This document shows positions 17,838-26,971 of a DNA stretch of 64,000 nt, piece after piece; within the stretch, counting starts at the first letter, position 1; every line of letters starts with the position of its first letter. This DNA comes from Haemophilus haemolyticus_L (GTDB lineage Bacteria; Pseudomonadota; Gammaproteobacteria; Enterobacterales; Pasteurellaceae): the NCBI RefSeq assembly GCF_003490595.1, contig NZ_QQGY01000001.1, positions 124,001 through 188,000 of the forward strand, read 5' to 3'. The notes below the pieces were generated by a model, which was not told the origin of the DNA, ran no database searches, and saw only the letters and a program-made list of their open reading frames with translations. The translations under genes and the position numbers were made by a program.

Positions 17838-18650
17838 ATGAATAGTACCCTCAAACTTTCAACCAAACTTTCCTCAAACAGCAAAACTCAACTTGATGAA
17901 TACTTTGTGACGCCACCTTTTAAAGTAATGACGTTATCTGCTTATAGCGATTCTTGGGAAAATGGACTTAGCGCAATGCAAATGTCTTCTTCGCCAGGGT
18001 TATTGGCAGGGGATCGAGTTGATATTCAAATAATGCTCGAAAAATCTACCGCACTTTCTTTAAATACGCAGGCATTTACTCGAGTTCAGGCAATGAATGA
18101 GGGAGATTTTGCCGAGCAAAATACATTGATTCAACTTGCTGAGAAAAGTTGTTTATTTTATTTACCTCATCCATTGGTTTTGCATAAGAATTCTGCTCTT
18201 AAGCAAAAAACGTTAATCAATATGCAACTTGAGAGTACGCTAATTTATGGTGAAATTGTGGCTATTGGTCGAGTGTCAAATAATGAGCGTTTTGAATTTC
18301 GTCAATTTTCTTCTCACCTGAATGTTCAGCTTTTACAAAATAATGGGCAAACTAAACCGCTTGTTTTGGATTGTATTCAATGGCAACCAGCACAAATGAA
18401 ATTGACCGCATTAAGCCAAATGGAAGGGTTCTCACATCAAGGATCGTTGGTTTATCTCAATTTGCAGAAAACACCAACTGAAGTTAAACAAATCGTCCAA
18501 ACACTTCAACAGCAGGAAAGTGAAAAATCTCTACTTATTGGCGTTTCTCAATTAAATGAAGGTGGACTTATTGTACGAGTGCTTGGTCATCGTGCTGAGC
18601 TCATTCAAAAGCTCTTTGAGAAGATCGGTGAGCAACTAAAATCAGCATAA
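17838..18650 (+). CDS. ureD: urease accessory protein UreD (UreH)
   Basis: Scaffold of the urease activation complex. The 270 residues match UreD length. The N-terminal beta-rich region includes LSAMQMSSSPGLLAGDRVDIQIML, which aligns with the family GGLVGGD-type motif, and then SLNTQAFTRV. It is the last urease gene. No nickel uptake gene (nik or cbi type) follows within the window. H. influenzae literature calls it ureH. Confidence 0.93.
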   Translation: MNSTLKLSTKLSSNSKTQLDEYFVTPPFKVMTLSAYSDSWENGLSAMQMSSSPGLLAGDRVDIQIMLEKSTALSLNTQAFTRVQAMNEGDFAEQNTLIQLAEKSCLFYLPHPLVLHKNSALKQKTLINMQLESTLIYGEIVAIGRVSNNERFEFRQFSSHLNVQLLQNNGQTKPLVLDCIQWQPAQMKLTALSQMEGFSHQGSLVYLNLQKTPTEVKQIVQTLQQQESEKSLLIGVSQLNEGGLIVRVLGHRAELIQKLFEKIGEQLKSA

Positions 18651-18730
18651 AATTAATATTGCCAAGTGATGTTTTCCCTAAAAAAACTTATGCGAGAAAT
18701 GAAAATATCTCTTAGATGTCTTATCTGAAA

Positions 18731-18746
18731 TGTGATCCAAGTCAAA
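18731..18746 (+). promoter_or_regulatory. candidate CRP site upstream of aspA
   Basis: TGTGA-TCCAAG-TCAAA: a perfect left CRP half-site and a right half with three of five matches, about 66-81 bp before the aspA start. aspA is catabolite-controlled in enteric bacteria, which makes the site plausible. Confidence 0.5.
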
Positions 18747-18811
18747 TTTATTTTCTCTGTAAATTCCTATAATTACCTCAAATTAATTAACAACCAGAAA
18801 AGGTGATTCAA

Positions 18812-20230
18812 ATGACTCAATTTAGAAAAGAAGTAGATTTACTCGGTGAACGTGATGTACCAGCAGATGCGTACTGGGGTATTCATACATTAAGAGCGGT
18901 AGAAAATTTCAATATTTCTAACGTAACCATTTCTGACGTACCAGAGTTTGTACGTGGCATGGTGATGGTGAAAAAAGCAACGGCTTTAGCCAATGGTGAA
19001 TTAGGTGCAATTCCAAGTGATATTGCAAAAGCGATTGTAGCAGCTTGTGATGAAATCCTTACTACTGGAAAATGCTTAGATCAATTCCCATCAGACGTAT
19101 ATCAAGGTGGTGCAGGTACGTCTGTTAATATGAATACCAATGAAGTAGTTGCTAACCTTGCCCTTGAAAAAATTGGCCATAAAAAAGGCGAATATAACGT
19201 GATTAATCCGATGGATCACGTTAATGCAAGCCAATCAACCAACGATGCGTATCCTACTGGTTTCCGTATTGCGGTGTACAACAGTATCTTAAAATTGATT
19301 GATAAAATTCAATATTTACACGACGGTTTTGATAATAAAGCAAAAGAATTTGCGAACATCTTAAAAATGGGGCGTACTCAATTGCAAGATGCGGTGCCAA
19401 TGACTGTAGGTCAAGAATTTAAAGCTTTCGCAGTATTACTTGAAGAAGAAGTACGTAACTTAAAACGTACAGCAGGTTTATTACTTGAAGTAAACCTTGG
19501 TGCGACTGCAATCGGTACTGGTTTAAATACGCCACAAGGCTATACAGAATTAGTTGTAAAACACCTTGCTGAAGTAACTGGATTAGCTTGTGTACCAGCA
19601 GAAAACTTAATTGAAGCAACATCTGACTGTGGCGCTTATGTCATGGTTCACGGTGCATTAAAACGTACTGCTGTTAAACTTTCTAAAGTATGTAATGACT
19701 TACGTTTACTTTCTTCTGGTCCACGTGCTGGTATTAAAGAAATTAACTTACCTGAATTACAAGCTGGCTCTTCTATTATGCCTGCAAAAGTAAACCCCGT
19801 TGTTCCTGAAGTGGTGAACCAAGTATGCTTTAAAGTAATTGGTAACGATACCACTGTGACCTTCGCATCTGAAGCAGGTCAATTACAATTAAACGTAATG
19901 GAACCCGTGATTGGTCAAGCAATGTTTGAATCTATTGATATCTTAACGAATGCTTGTGTGAACTTACGCGATAAATGTGTGGATGGCATCACTGTAAACA
20001 AAGAAATTTGTGAAAACTACGTGTTTAATTCAATCGGTATCGTGACTTACTTGAATCCATTTATCGGTCACCACAACGGCGACTTAGTGGGTAAAATCTG
20101 TGCTCAAACAGGTAAAGGCGTACGTGAAGTTGTGTTAGAAAAAGGTTTATTAACAGAAGAACAATTAGATGACATTCTTTCTGTAGAAAACTTAATGAAC
20201 CCAACTTACAAAGCGAAATTAAACAAATAG
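18812..20230 (+). CDS. aspA: aspartate ammonia-lyase
   Basis: Cytosolic aspartase converting L-aspartate to fumarate and ammonia, which feeds fumarate respiration. The ATG at 18812 with AAAGGTG 7 nt upstream is preferred over an in-frame GTG at 18803, giving 472 residues. The superfamily signature AGSSIMPAKVNPVVPE and TSVNMNTNEVVANLALE are intact. It follows the urease operon, so two ammonia-producing activities are adjacent. Confidence 0.97.
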   Translation: MTQFRKEVDLLGERDVPADAYWGIHTLRAVENFNISNVTISDVPEFVRGMVMVKKATALANGELGAIPSDIAKAIVAACDEILTTGKCLDQFPSDVYQGGAGTSVNMNTNEVVANLALEKIGHKKGEYNVINPMDHVNASQSTNDAYPTGFRIAVYNSILKLIDKIQYLHDGFDNKAKEFANILKMGRTQLQDAVPMTVGQEFKAFAVLLEEEVRNLKRTAGLLLEVNLGATAIGTGLNTPQGYTELVVKHLAEVTGLACVPAENLIEATSDCGAYVMVHGALKRTAVKLSKVCNDLRLLSSGPRAGIKEINLPELQAGSSIMPAKVNPVVPEVVNQVCFKVIGNDTTVTFASEAGQLQLNVMEPVIGQAMFESIDILTNACVNLRDKCVDGITVNKEICENYVFNSIGIVTYLNPFIGHHNGDLVGKICAQTGKGVREVVLEKGLLTEEQLDDILSVENLMNPTYKAKLNK

Positions 20231-20260
20231 GTCTGAATTATTCAGTCCTTGAATAGAAAT

Positions 20261-20300
20261 AACCGCACTTTGATTACTCAAAAGTGCGGTTATTTTTTAT
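20261..20300. terminator. uptake-signal pair terminator between aspA and talB
   Basis: AACCGCACTTT and AAAAGTGCGGTT inverted pair around an 8-9-nt loop, followed by ATTTTTTAT. It separates convergent aspA and talB and can serve both. Confidence 0.75.
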
Positions 20301-20313
20301 ATTGAATGATGGA

Positions 20314-21267
20314 TTAAAGTTTTGCTGAAAGCATGGTTTCCAATTTTTCTTGGTCAACAGCAAATTTACGAATACCCTCTGCTAATTTTTCAACAGCCAT
20401 AGCATCGCTATTATGCTGCCAGTAGAACTCAGATTCTGTTAATGGTTGTGGTTTCGCTTTTACTTCGCCTTTGTATTCTAGTTTGCGTACAAGTGCGGTT
20501 GAATTTTCTTGCAATTCTTTCAGTAATGCTGGTGCAATGGTTAAACGATCGCAACCTGCAAGTTCAGTAATTTCACCTACATTACGGAAGCTTGCACCCA
20601 TCACAACGGTGTTGTAGCCATATTCTTTGTAGTAATTATAGATTTTGGTAACAGAAATAACGCCTGGGTCTTCTGCTGGCGCATATTCTTTTTTGTCGGA
20701 GTTTGCTTTGTACCAGTCTAAAATACGGCCTACAAATGGAGAAATTAAGTAAACGCCTGCTTCTGCACAAGCACGAGCTTGAGCTTCAGAGAATAATAAG
20801 GTTAAGTTACAGTTAATACCTTCTTTTTCAAGGATTTCTGCAGCTCGGATACCTTGCCATGTTGAAGCAATTTTAATCAAAATACGGTCGTTTGAAATGC
20901 CTGCTGCATTATAAAGTGCGATTAATTTACGCGCTTTTTCAACCGTTGCTTGTGTGTTGTAAGAAAGACGCGCATCCACTTCAGTAGAAATACGTCCCGG
21001 AACGATTTTTAAAATTTCTAAACCAATATTTACCGCTAATTTATCTTCTGCATCAATAAGTTGTTGTGCTTTATCATTGCTTTGAGCTTTTGCATAAGCT
21101 ACCGCTTCATCAATTAATGGCGCATATTGTGGAAGTGCAGATGCGCTTAGAATTAATGATGGGTTAGTAGTCGCATCTTGTGGTTGATATTTTTTAATCG
21201 CGTCGATATCGCCGGTGTCTGCGACCACAACGGTCATTTGACGAAGTGAATCTAATTGAGTTGTCAT
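20314..21267 (-). CDS. talB: transaldolase
   Basis: Pentose phosphate enzyme moving dihydroxyacetone units from sedoheptulose-7-phosphate to glyceraldehyde-3-phosphate. 317 residues. The N-terminal signature VVADTGDIDAIKKYQPQDATTNPSLIL and the Schiff-base lysine region ILIKIASTWQGIRAAEIL are present. It would process pentose from the xylAB pathway encoded about 7 kb away. Its start follows AGGAGATAC. Confidence 0.97.
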   Translation of the reverse strand: MTTQLDSLRQMTVVVADTGDIDAIKKYQPQDATTNPSLILSASALPQYAPLIDEAVAYAKAQSNDKAQQLIDAEDKLAVNIGLEILKIVPGRISTEVDARLSYNTQATVEKARKLIALYNAAGISNDRILIKIASTWQGIRAAEILEKEGINCNLTLLFSEAQARACAEAGVYLISPFVGRILDWYKANSDKKEYAPAEDPGVISVTKIYNYYKEYGYNTVVMGASFRNVGEITELAGCDRLTIAPALLKELQENSTALVRKLEYKGEVKAKPQPLTESEFYWQHNSDAMAVEKLAEGIRKFAVDQEKLETMLSAKL

Positions 21268-21354
21268 TTGTATCTCCTATTCGAGTGAAATGGAATGAAT
21301 AATGTCGGCTACGATAGCATAAATTTAATCTTAAAAGGAAAAATTTTTCGATAG

Positions 21355-21384
21355 AAAAAATAGGCGCAGGCGTTGATCTGCGCC
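21355..21384 (-). terminator. terminator after the VirK/YbjX gene
   Basis: GGCGCAG / CTGCGCC stem with an 8-nt loop followed by TATTTTTTC on the minus strand, directly after the gene stop. Confidence 0.7.
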
Positions 21385-21390
21385 ATTGTT

Positions 21391-22323
21391 TTAAAGTTTG
21401 AGGGTGTCTTTTATGGTGAGAGTTATTTCATCTAACATGGCATAGCGTTTACGATACATGGAACGTTTTTTACTTGGAATATCATCCAAATTTCTATCCA
21501 TTTCTAAAGGCAATTCCCAGTAATCTTTTAATTCTCCGCCAGATTCACCAAAAATTGCATCATAGTCCACCGTATATTGTTTGCTTTGGATGAAGCGAGA
21601 TTTATTTTGGTATTTTTGTGGAATGCCAAGCAATTTATCGTAGCCTAGAATTTTTGTGAGCGATTTCATGGTTTCAACCATTAAATAGGCTGGGCGCAAT
21701 CCGTGGCATGATTTGGTTAGTTGTTTCACCATTTCTTTTGAGCCTTCAAAATTTGGCCCTTGTACAACAGCAATGAGTAGAGCATCGCCCAATTTGGCAA
21801 AGGTAAGCAAATAGACTAATTCATTTCTTGGTTTATGCCATAGCTCCAATACCCAATACCCCTCCATAGGTTGATGGGTTGTCATGCTTAATGTCATTTC
21901 AAAATCAGGAATGACTTCGCCAAAACTTAATGGTTTTTCCCATAATGGCGTAGAAAGTGCGGTAAGTTTTTTGGGTAAAAATAAAAGGTTATCACAAACA
22001 GCATCAAAACGTTGTGAAGCGTTGAAGCGTTTATCCAGAAAACGACAAGCAACGGGATAACTATAATCCAAGTGCGTATTAAAAATATCGACGAGAAAAG
22101 GATGTTGATTGATAAATTGCTCAAAGCGACGAATTGAACCGCGATTTAAAAAGCTACGTAAGTTATAACGCCAATGTTTTGGTGCATCAAAACGCCCTGG
22201 TCGATATGGATAAATATCCTTAGACTGAGGCCATTGGTAAGTTGTTTTTGTTGTCATCAGAATTGCCATGAATTGGTTATAATTTTGGCGCGAATTTTGA
22301 CATAATTTCAGGAAATTTTCCAT
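21391..22323 (-). CDS. VirK/YbjX (DUF535) family protein
   Basis: 310-residue predicted soluble protein. The DUF535 hallmarks HWRYNLRSFLNRGSIRRFEQFINQ near the start and GLRPAYLMVETMKSLTKILGYDKLLGIP in the C-terminal half are present, as is KKRSMYRKRYAMLDEI at the end. Family members in enteric bacteria are linked to virulence and antimicrobial peptide resistance, but the biochemical function is unknown. It is divergent from engB with 37 bp between. No good ribosome site precedes the first ATG. Starts at 22269 (MAILMTT) or 22257 are also possible. Confidence 0.85.
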   Translation of the reverse strand: MENFLKLCQNSRQNYNQFMAILMTTKTTYQWPQSKDIYPYRPGRFDAPKHWRYNLRSFLNRGSIRRFEQFINQHPFLVDIFNTHLDYSYPVACRFLDKRFNASQRFDAVCDNLLFLPKKLTALSTPLWEKPLSFGEVIPDFEMTLSMTTHQPMEGYWVLELWHKPRNELVYLLTFAKLGDALLIAVVQGPNFEGSKEMVKQLTKSCHGLRPAYLMVETMKSLTKILGYDKLLGIPQKYQNKSRFIQSKQYTVDYDAIFGESGGELKDYWELPLEMDRNLDDIPSKKRSMYRKRYAMLDEITLTIKDTLKL

Positions 22324-22360
22324 TTATGCTATTCTAAGTGCAATTTTAAAAGGAATCCTT

Positions 22361-22978
22361 ATGTCTGAAATTAAACTTAATTATCATAAAACTCACTTTT
22401 TAACGAGTGCGCCGAATATTCGTTCCATTCCTGAAGATACTGGCATTGAAATTGCGTTTGCAGGTCGTTCAAATGCAGGAAAATCGACCGCACTTAATGC
22501 ATTAACCAATCAAAAAAATTTAGCGCGCACCTCAAAAACACCGGGGCGCACGCAATTAATCAACTTATTTGAAGTGGAACCAAATTGTAAATTGGTAGAT
22601 TTACCAGGCTATGGTTATGCTGCCGTGCCAGAGCAAATGAAAATCCAATGGCAAAAATCATTAGGTGAATATTTGCAAAAACGCGAATGTTTGGCGGGAT
22701 TGGTTGTGTTGATGGATATTCGCCATCCGCTTAAGGATCTTGACCAACAAATGATTGAATGGGCGGTTTCAGCAGATTTACCGGTGCTTTTATTGCTTAC
22801 TAAGGCCGATAAATTGAGCCAAAGCGCACGTAGTAAACAAGTAAAAATGGTGCGTGAAGCGATTCTTCCATTCCAAGGCGATATTCAAGTAGAAGCCTTT
22901 TCTGCACAAAATAAAATTGGTATTGATAAACTTGCAGCGAAGTTAGATTTTTGGTTTTCGCCACTTTTTTCGGAATAA
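22361..22978 (+). CDS. engB: ribosome biogenesis GTPase EngB/YsxC
   Basis: Essential TrmE-Era-like GTPase for 50S subunit assembly, also called YihA. 205 residues. G1 GRSNAGKST, G2 TSKTPGRTQ, G3 DLPGYGYA and G4 LTKADK are all visible, and the C-terminus is short, as usual. AAGGAATCC precedes the start. Confidence 0.97.
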   Translation: MSEIKLNYHKTHFLTSAPNIRSIPEDTGIEIAFAGRSNAGKSTALNALTNQKNLARTSKTPGRTQLINLFEVEPNCKLVDLPGYGYAAVPEQMKIQWQKSLGEYLQKRECLAGLVVLMDIRHPLKDLDQQMIEWAVSADLPVLLLLTKADKLSQSARSKQVKMVREAILPFQGDIQVEAFSAQNKIGIDKLAAKLDFWFSPLFSE

Positions 22979-22985
22979 AATGTAA

Positions 22986-23010
22986 ATTTTGCGATCTAGA
23001 TCGCAAGAAA
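22986..23010 (+). promoter_or_regulatory. competence regulatory element (CRP-S site, Sxy-dependent) of comM
   Basis: TTTTGCGATC-TA-GATCGCAAG is a near-perfect palindrome matching the Haemophilus competence element, which keeps the T4GCGATC half-site core typical of CRP-S sites. It lies about 85-105 bp before the comM start. comM is a known member of the CRP/Sxy competence regulon, so the match is strong. Confidence 0.9.
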
Positions 23011-23092
23011 AGCACATGATGAATGATTTCATTATGTGCTTTTTTTATAGTGCAAAAACTATCTTCATTTTTACCGCACTTTAAGGATTATC

Positions 23093-24622
23093 ATGTCCCT
23101 TGCTATTGTTTACAGCCGTGCTTCTATGGGTGTGCAAGCACCGCTAGTCACCATTGAGGTACATTTAAGCAACGGAAAACCCGGATTTACACTTGTTGGC
23201 TTGCCCGAAAAAACGGTGAAAGAGGCACAAGATCGGGTGCGTAGTGCGTTGATGAATGCACAATTTAAATACCCAGCCAAGCGTATCACTGTGAATCTCG
23301 CACCTGCAGATTTGCCGAAAGAAGGCGGAAGATTTGATTTGCCTATTGCTATCGGAATTTTAGCCGCATCGGATCAGCTTGATGCGAGCCGCTTAAAGCA
23401 ATTTGAATTTGTGGCTGAACTTGCGCTGACGGGGCAATTGCGTGGCGTACATGGTGTGATCCCCGCTATTCTTGCAGCGCAAAAGTCAAAGCGAGAGTTA
23501 ATTATTGCGAAGCAAAATGCTAATGAAGCCTCGCTCGTGTCTGATCAAAATACTTATTTTGCGCAAACGCTTTTAGATGTGGTGCAATTTCTCAATGGTC
23601 AGGAAAAATTACCCCTCGCCACTGAAATTGTGAAAGAAAGCGCGGTAAATTTTTCGGGCAAAAATACGTTAGATTTAACAGATATTATCGGACAACAACA
23701 CGCCAAACGAGCATTGACCATTGCCGCAGCGGGGCAGCATAATTTGCTTTTTCTTGGTCCTCCTGGCACAGGGAAAACCATGCTCGCTAGCCGATTAACA
23801 GGACTGTTACCTGAGATGACCGATCTAGAAGCGATTGAAACGGCATCTGTAACGAGTTTAGTACAAAATGAGCTAAATTTTCATAATTGGAAACAACGTC
23901 CTTTTCGAGCTCCGCACCATAGTGCATCAATGCCGGCTTTAGTTGGAGGTGGGACGATCCCTAAACCTGGTGAAATATCCTTAGCAACAAATGGTGTACT
24001 TTTTCTTGATGAACTTCCAGAGTTTGAACGAAAAGTATTGGATGCGCTACGTCAGCCTTTGGAAAGTGGTGAGATTATTATTTCTCGTGCTAATGCAAAA
24101 ATTCAATTTCCGGCTCGTTTTCAATTAGTAGCAGCGATGAATCCAAGTCCGACAGGGCATTACACTGGGACACATAACCGCACTTCACCCCAGCAAATTA
24201 TGCGTTATTTGAATCGACTTTCAGGGCCCTTTTTAGATCGTTTTGATTTGTCTATTGAAGTGCCTTTATTGCCACAAGGCAGCTTACAAAATACGGGGGA
24301 ACGGGGTGAAACCAGCGCGCAAGTACGCGAAAAAGTGTTAAAAGTGCGTGAGATTCAAATGGAAAGAGCGGGAAAAATTAACGCTTATTTGAACAGTAAA
24401 GAGATTGAGCGAGATTGTAAGTTAAGTGATAAAGATGCCTTTTTCCTTGAAAATGCGCTGAATAAACTGGGGCTTTCTGTACGGGCTTACCATCGTATTT
24501 TGAAAGTTTCTCGAACCATTGCCGATCTACAAGGAGAACAACAAATTTCTCAACCGCACTTGGCGGAGGCCTTGGGCTATCGTGCAATGGATCGTTTGTT
24601 GCAGAAATTGTCGAATATGTAA
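23093..24622 (+). CDS. comM: competence protein ComM (Mg-chelatase-like AAA+ helicase)
   Basis: AAA+ hexameric helicase that extends branch migration of incoming DNA during natural transformation. The 509 residues match the YifB/ComM family. The N-terminal LonC-like domain (KPGFTLVGLPEKTVKEAQDRVRSAL) is followed by the ATPase module with Walker A LLFLGPPGTGKTML, the FRAPHHSASMPALVGGG insert and Walker B VLFLDELPEF. The C-terminal Mg_chelatase_C region ends near SRTIADLQGEQQISQPHLAEALGYR. It is intact and carries the competence promoter element upstream. Confidence 0.97.
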   Translation: MSLAIVYSRASMGVQAPLVTIEVHLSNGKPGFTLVGLPEKTVKEAQDRVRSALMNAQFKYPAKRITVNLAPADLPKEGGRFDLPIAIGILAASDQLDASRLKQFEFVAELALTGQLRGVHGVIPAILAAQKSKRELIIAKQNANEASLVSDQNTYFAQTLLDVVQFLNGQEKLPLATEIVKESAVNFSGKNTLDLTDIIGQQHAKRALTIAAAGQHNLLFLGPPGTGKTMLASRLTGLLPEMTDLEAIETASVTSLVQNELNFHNWKQRPFRAPHHSASMPALVGGGTIPKPGEISLATNGVLFLDELPEFERKVLDALRQPLESGEIIISRANAKIQFPARFQLVAAMNPSPTGHYTGTHNRTSPQQIMRYLNRLSGPFLDRFDLSIEVPLLPQGSLQNTGERGETSAQVREKVLKVREIQMERAGKINAYLNSKEIERDCKLSDKDAFFLENALNKLGLSVRAYHRILKVSRTIADLQGEQQISQPHLAEALGYRAMDRLLQKLSNM

Positions 24623-24650
24623 AAACGCGTGGTGAGAATATACCACGCGT
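24620..24650 (-). terminator. hairpin between comM and deoC
   Basis: ACGCGTGGT / ACCACGCGT 9-bp perfect stem with an 8-nt loop. TTTTT follows on the minus strand, so it terminates deoC and perhaps blocks read-through of comM. Confidence 0.7.
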
Positions 24651-24657
24651 GAAAGGA

Positions 24658-25329
24658 TTAGTAAGTGCTTTGGGTATCTTGTGTACCGCTAATAATTGCA
24701 ATGCCCGCACTTGCACCAATACGAGTCGCACCCGCTTTAATCATTGCAAGTGCAGTTTCAGTATCACGCACGCCGCCTGATGCTTTAACACCAATATTGC
24801 CAACCGTTTGTTTCATCAATGCAACATCTTCTACGGTCGCCCCACCTTTATTGAAGCCTGTTGATGTTTTAACAAAAGCCACACCGATTTCCTTACAAAT
24901 TTCGCAGGCTTTCACTATTTCATCTTTAGTGAGCAAACAAGTTTCTAAAATCACTTTTAATGGCGTGCCATTACAAGCATTAAACACCGCTTGAATATCT
25001 TGTTTTACTGCATCCCATTTTTGCGATTTTATCCAACCTACATTAATCACCATATCAATTTCATCTGCGCCCGCTTTAATGGATTCTTGTGTTTCAAATG
25101 CTTTGACTGAGGTTAAATTCGCCCCCAAAGGGAAGCCAACTACGGTGCAAATTTTTACATTTGAGCCCGCAAGTTTTTCTTTAGCGAGTGGAATATAACC
25201 AGAATTGATACATACAGAATAAAATCCGTGTTCAATCGCTTCATGACAGAGTGTCAAAATATCTTGTTCATTTTTTTCTGCGGTAAGTGCGGTGTGATCG
25301 ATATATTGAGCAAGTTGATTTGGTGTCAT
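24658..25329 (-). CDS. deoC: deoxyribose-phosphate aldolase
   Basis: Cleaves 2-deoxyribose-5-phosphate to acetaldehyde and glyceraldehyde-3-phosphate in deoxynucleoside salvage. The 223-residue short form contains the Schiff-base lysine in VAFVKTSTGFNKGGAT, the second catalytic lysine in GVKASGGVRD and the proton-relay Asp in EIDMVINVGW. It is a lone gene and not part of a deoCABD operon. Confidence 0.97.
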   Translation of the reverse strand: MTPNQLAQYIDHTALTAEKNEQDILTLCHEAIEHGFYSVCINSGYIPLAKEKLAGSNVKICTVVGFPLGANLTSVKAFETQESIKAGADEIDMVINVGWIKSQKWDAVKQDIQAVFNACNGTPLKVILETCLLTKDEIVKACEICKEIGVAFVKTSTGFNKGGATVEDVALMKQTVGNIGVKASGGVRDTETALAMIKAGATRIGASAGIAIISGTQDTQSTY

Positions 25330-25438
25330 TATTTTCCTCCTTTATTTATGTTTTACCTATTGTAGCAAAAATCCCTTGTTTTTGACTGTGCTTTTATGCT
25401 TGATTACAATCACCTCAACGAGATAAGGAATAAAGAAA

Positions 25439-25942
25439 ATGAAGATTAAAAAACTACTTAAGAATGGATTATCCCTCTTTTTAACTTTTATTGTGATGAG
25501 TAGCATACTGGATTTTGTTCGTCGTCCTGTGGTGCCAGAGGAAATAAATAAAATCACGCTACAAGATCTTCAAGGGAATACATTCTCTCTTGAAAGCCTT
25601 GATCAAAATAAAGCGACGCTGCTTTATTTTTGGGGAACTTGGTGTGGTTATTGTCGCTATACTTCGCCAGCAATTAATTCTTTAGCAAAAGAAGGGTATC
25701 AAGTTGTATCGGTGGCGTTACGCTCAGGCAATGAGTCGGCAGTAAATGATTATTTAAGTGAACATGACTACCACTTCATCACGGTTAACGATCCTAAAGG
25801 GGAATTTGCAGAACGATGGCAAATTAATGTGACGCCCACAATTGTGCTGTTGAGTAAAGGCAAAATGGATCTTGTTACGACGGGCTTAACGAGTTATTGG
25901 GGATTAAAAGTGCGGTTGTTTTTCACAGAGTTTTTTGGCTAA
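25439..25942 (+). CDS. membrane-anchored thioredoxin-like protein (TlpA/ScsD type)
   Basis: 167 residues. An N-terminal uncleaved anchor (about residues 8-24, NGLSLFLTFIVMSSILDFV) is followed by a thioredoxin fold with the active site YFWGTWCGYCRYTSPAINSL (CGYC) and the cis-proline in INVTPTIVLLS. It probably faces the periplasm and handles disulfides, possibly in a suppressor-of-copper-sensitivity-type role. It ends 52 bp before hldD. The catalytic motif is intact and the partner is unknown. Confidence 0.9.
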   Translation: MKIKKLLKNGLSLFLTFIVMSSILDFVRRPVVPEEINKITLQDLQGNTFSLESLDQNKATLLYFWGTWCGYCRYTSPAINSLAKEGYQVVSVALRSGNESAVNDYLSEHDYHFITVNDPKGEFAERWQINVTPTIVLLSKGKMDLVTTGLTSYWGLKVRLFFTEFFG

Positions 25943-25994
25943 GCGGTAGAAAATCTATTACAATACGCAGACTTATTTTAAAGAGGACAGAATT

Positions 25995-26921
25995 ATGATT
26001 ATCGTAACAGGTGGCGCAGGTTTTATTGGCAGCAATATTGTCAAAGCATTAAATGATTTAGGGCGCAAAGATATTTTAGTGGTAGATAACTTAAAAGATG
26101 GCACAAAATTCGCCAATTTAGTTGATTTAGACATTGCAGATTATTGTGATAAAGAAGATTTCATTGCTTCTATTATCGCAGGCGACGAATTTGGCGATAT
26201 TGATGCGGTATTCCACGAGGGGGCATGTTCTGCGACTACGGAATGGGATGGTAAATACATTATGCACAATAACTACGAATATTCTAAAGAGTTGTTACAT
26301 TATTGCCTTGACCGCGAAATTCCTTTCTTTTATGCCTCAAGCGCAGCAACTTATGGTGATACTAAAGTATTCCGTGAAGAACGTGAATTTGAAGGCCCAT
26401 TAAATGTTTATGGCTATTCTAAATTCTTGTTCGACCAATATGTGCGTAACATTTTGCCTGAAGCAAAATCGCCAGTATGTGGTTTCCGTTATTTCAATGT
26501 TTACGGGCCGCGTGAAAATCATAAAGGTTCTATGGCGAGTGTAGCATTCCACTTGAATAACCAAATCTTAAAAGGCGAAAATCCAAAATTGTTTGCGGGT
26601 AGCGAACACTTCCGCCGTGATTTCGTTTATGTAGGCGATGTGGCTGCAGTGAATATTTGGTGTTGGCAAAATGGTATTTCGGGTATTTACAACCTTGGTA
26701 CAGGAAATGCAGAAAGTTTCCGTGCGGTGGCTGATGCGGTAGTGAAATTCCACGGAAAAGGCGAGATTGAAACCATTCCATTCCCAGAGCATTTGAAATC
26801 TCGTTATCAAGAATATACGCAAGCTGATTTAACTAAACTTCGTTCAACAGGCTACGATAAACCATTCAAAACAGTCGCGGAAGGCGTGACTGAATATATG
26901 GCATGGTTGAATAGAAAATAA
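25995..26921 (+). CDS. hldD: ADP-L-glycero-D-manno-heptose 6-epimerase
   Basis: Makes the heptose donor for the lipooligosaccharide inner core. It is also called rfaD, waaD or gmhD. 308 residues. Rossmann NADP motif VTGGAGFIGSNIV, catalytic SAATYG and YGYSKFLFD (Y-X3-K), and the family end are intact. Heptosyltransferase II (waaF) lies 7 kb away and a heptosyltransferase I remnant is at 36.5 kb. Confidence 0.97.
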   Translation: MIIVTGGAGFIGSNIVKALNDLGRKDILVVDNLKDGTKFANLVDLDIADYCDKEDFIASIIAGDEFGDIDAVFHEGACSATTEWDGKYIMHNNYEYSKELLHYCLDREIPFFYASSAATYGDTKVFREEREFEGPLNVYGYSKFLFDQYVRNILPEAKSPVCGFRYFNVYGPRENHKGSMASVAFHLNNQILKGENPKLFAGSEHFRRDFVYVGDVAAVNIWCWQNGISGIYNLGTGNAESFRAVADAVVKFHGKGEIETIPFPEHLKSRYQEYTQADLTKLRSTGYDKPFKTVAEGVTEYMAWLNRK

Positions 26922-26934
26922 ATTATTAATGTAG

Positions 26935-26969
26935 TAAATCCCCTATAGCTTATCGGTATAGGGGATTTT
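26935..26969. terminator. bidirectional terminator between hldD and xylB
   Basis: AAATCCCCTAT / ATAGGGGATTT 11-bp perfect stem with a 10-11-nt loop and T or A tracts on either side. It lies between convergent genes. Confidence 0.8.
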
Positions 26970-26971
26970 AT

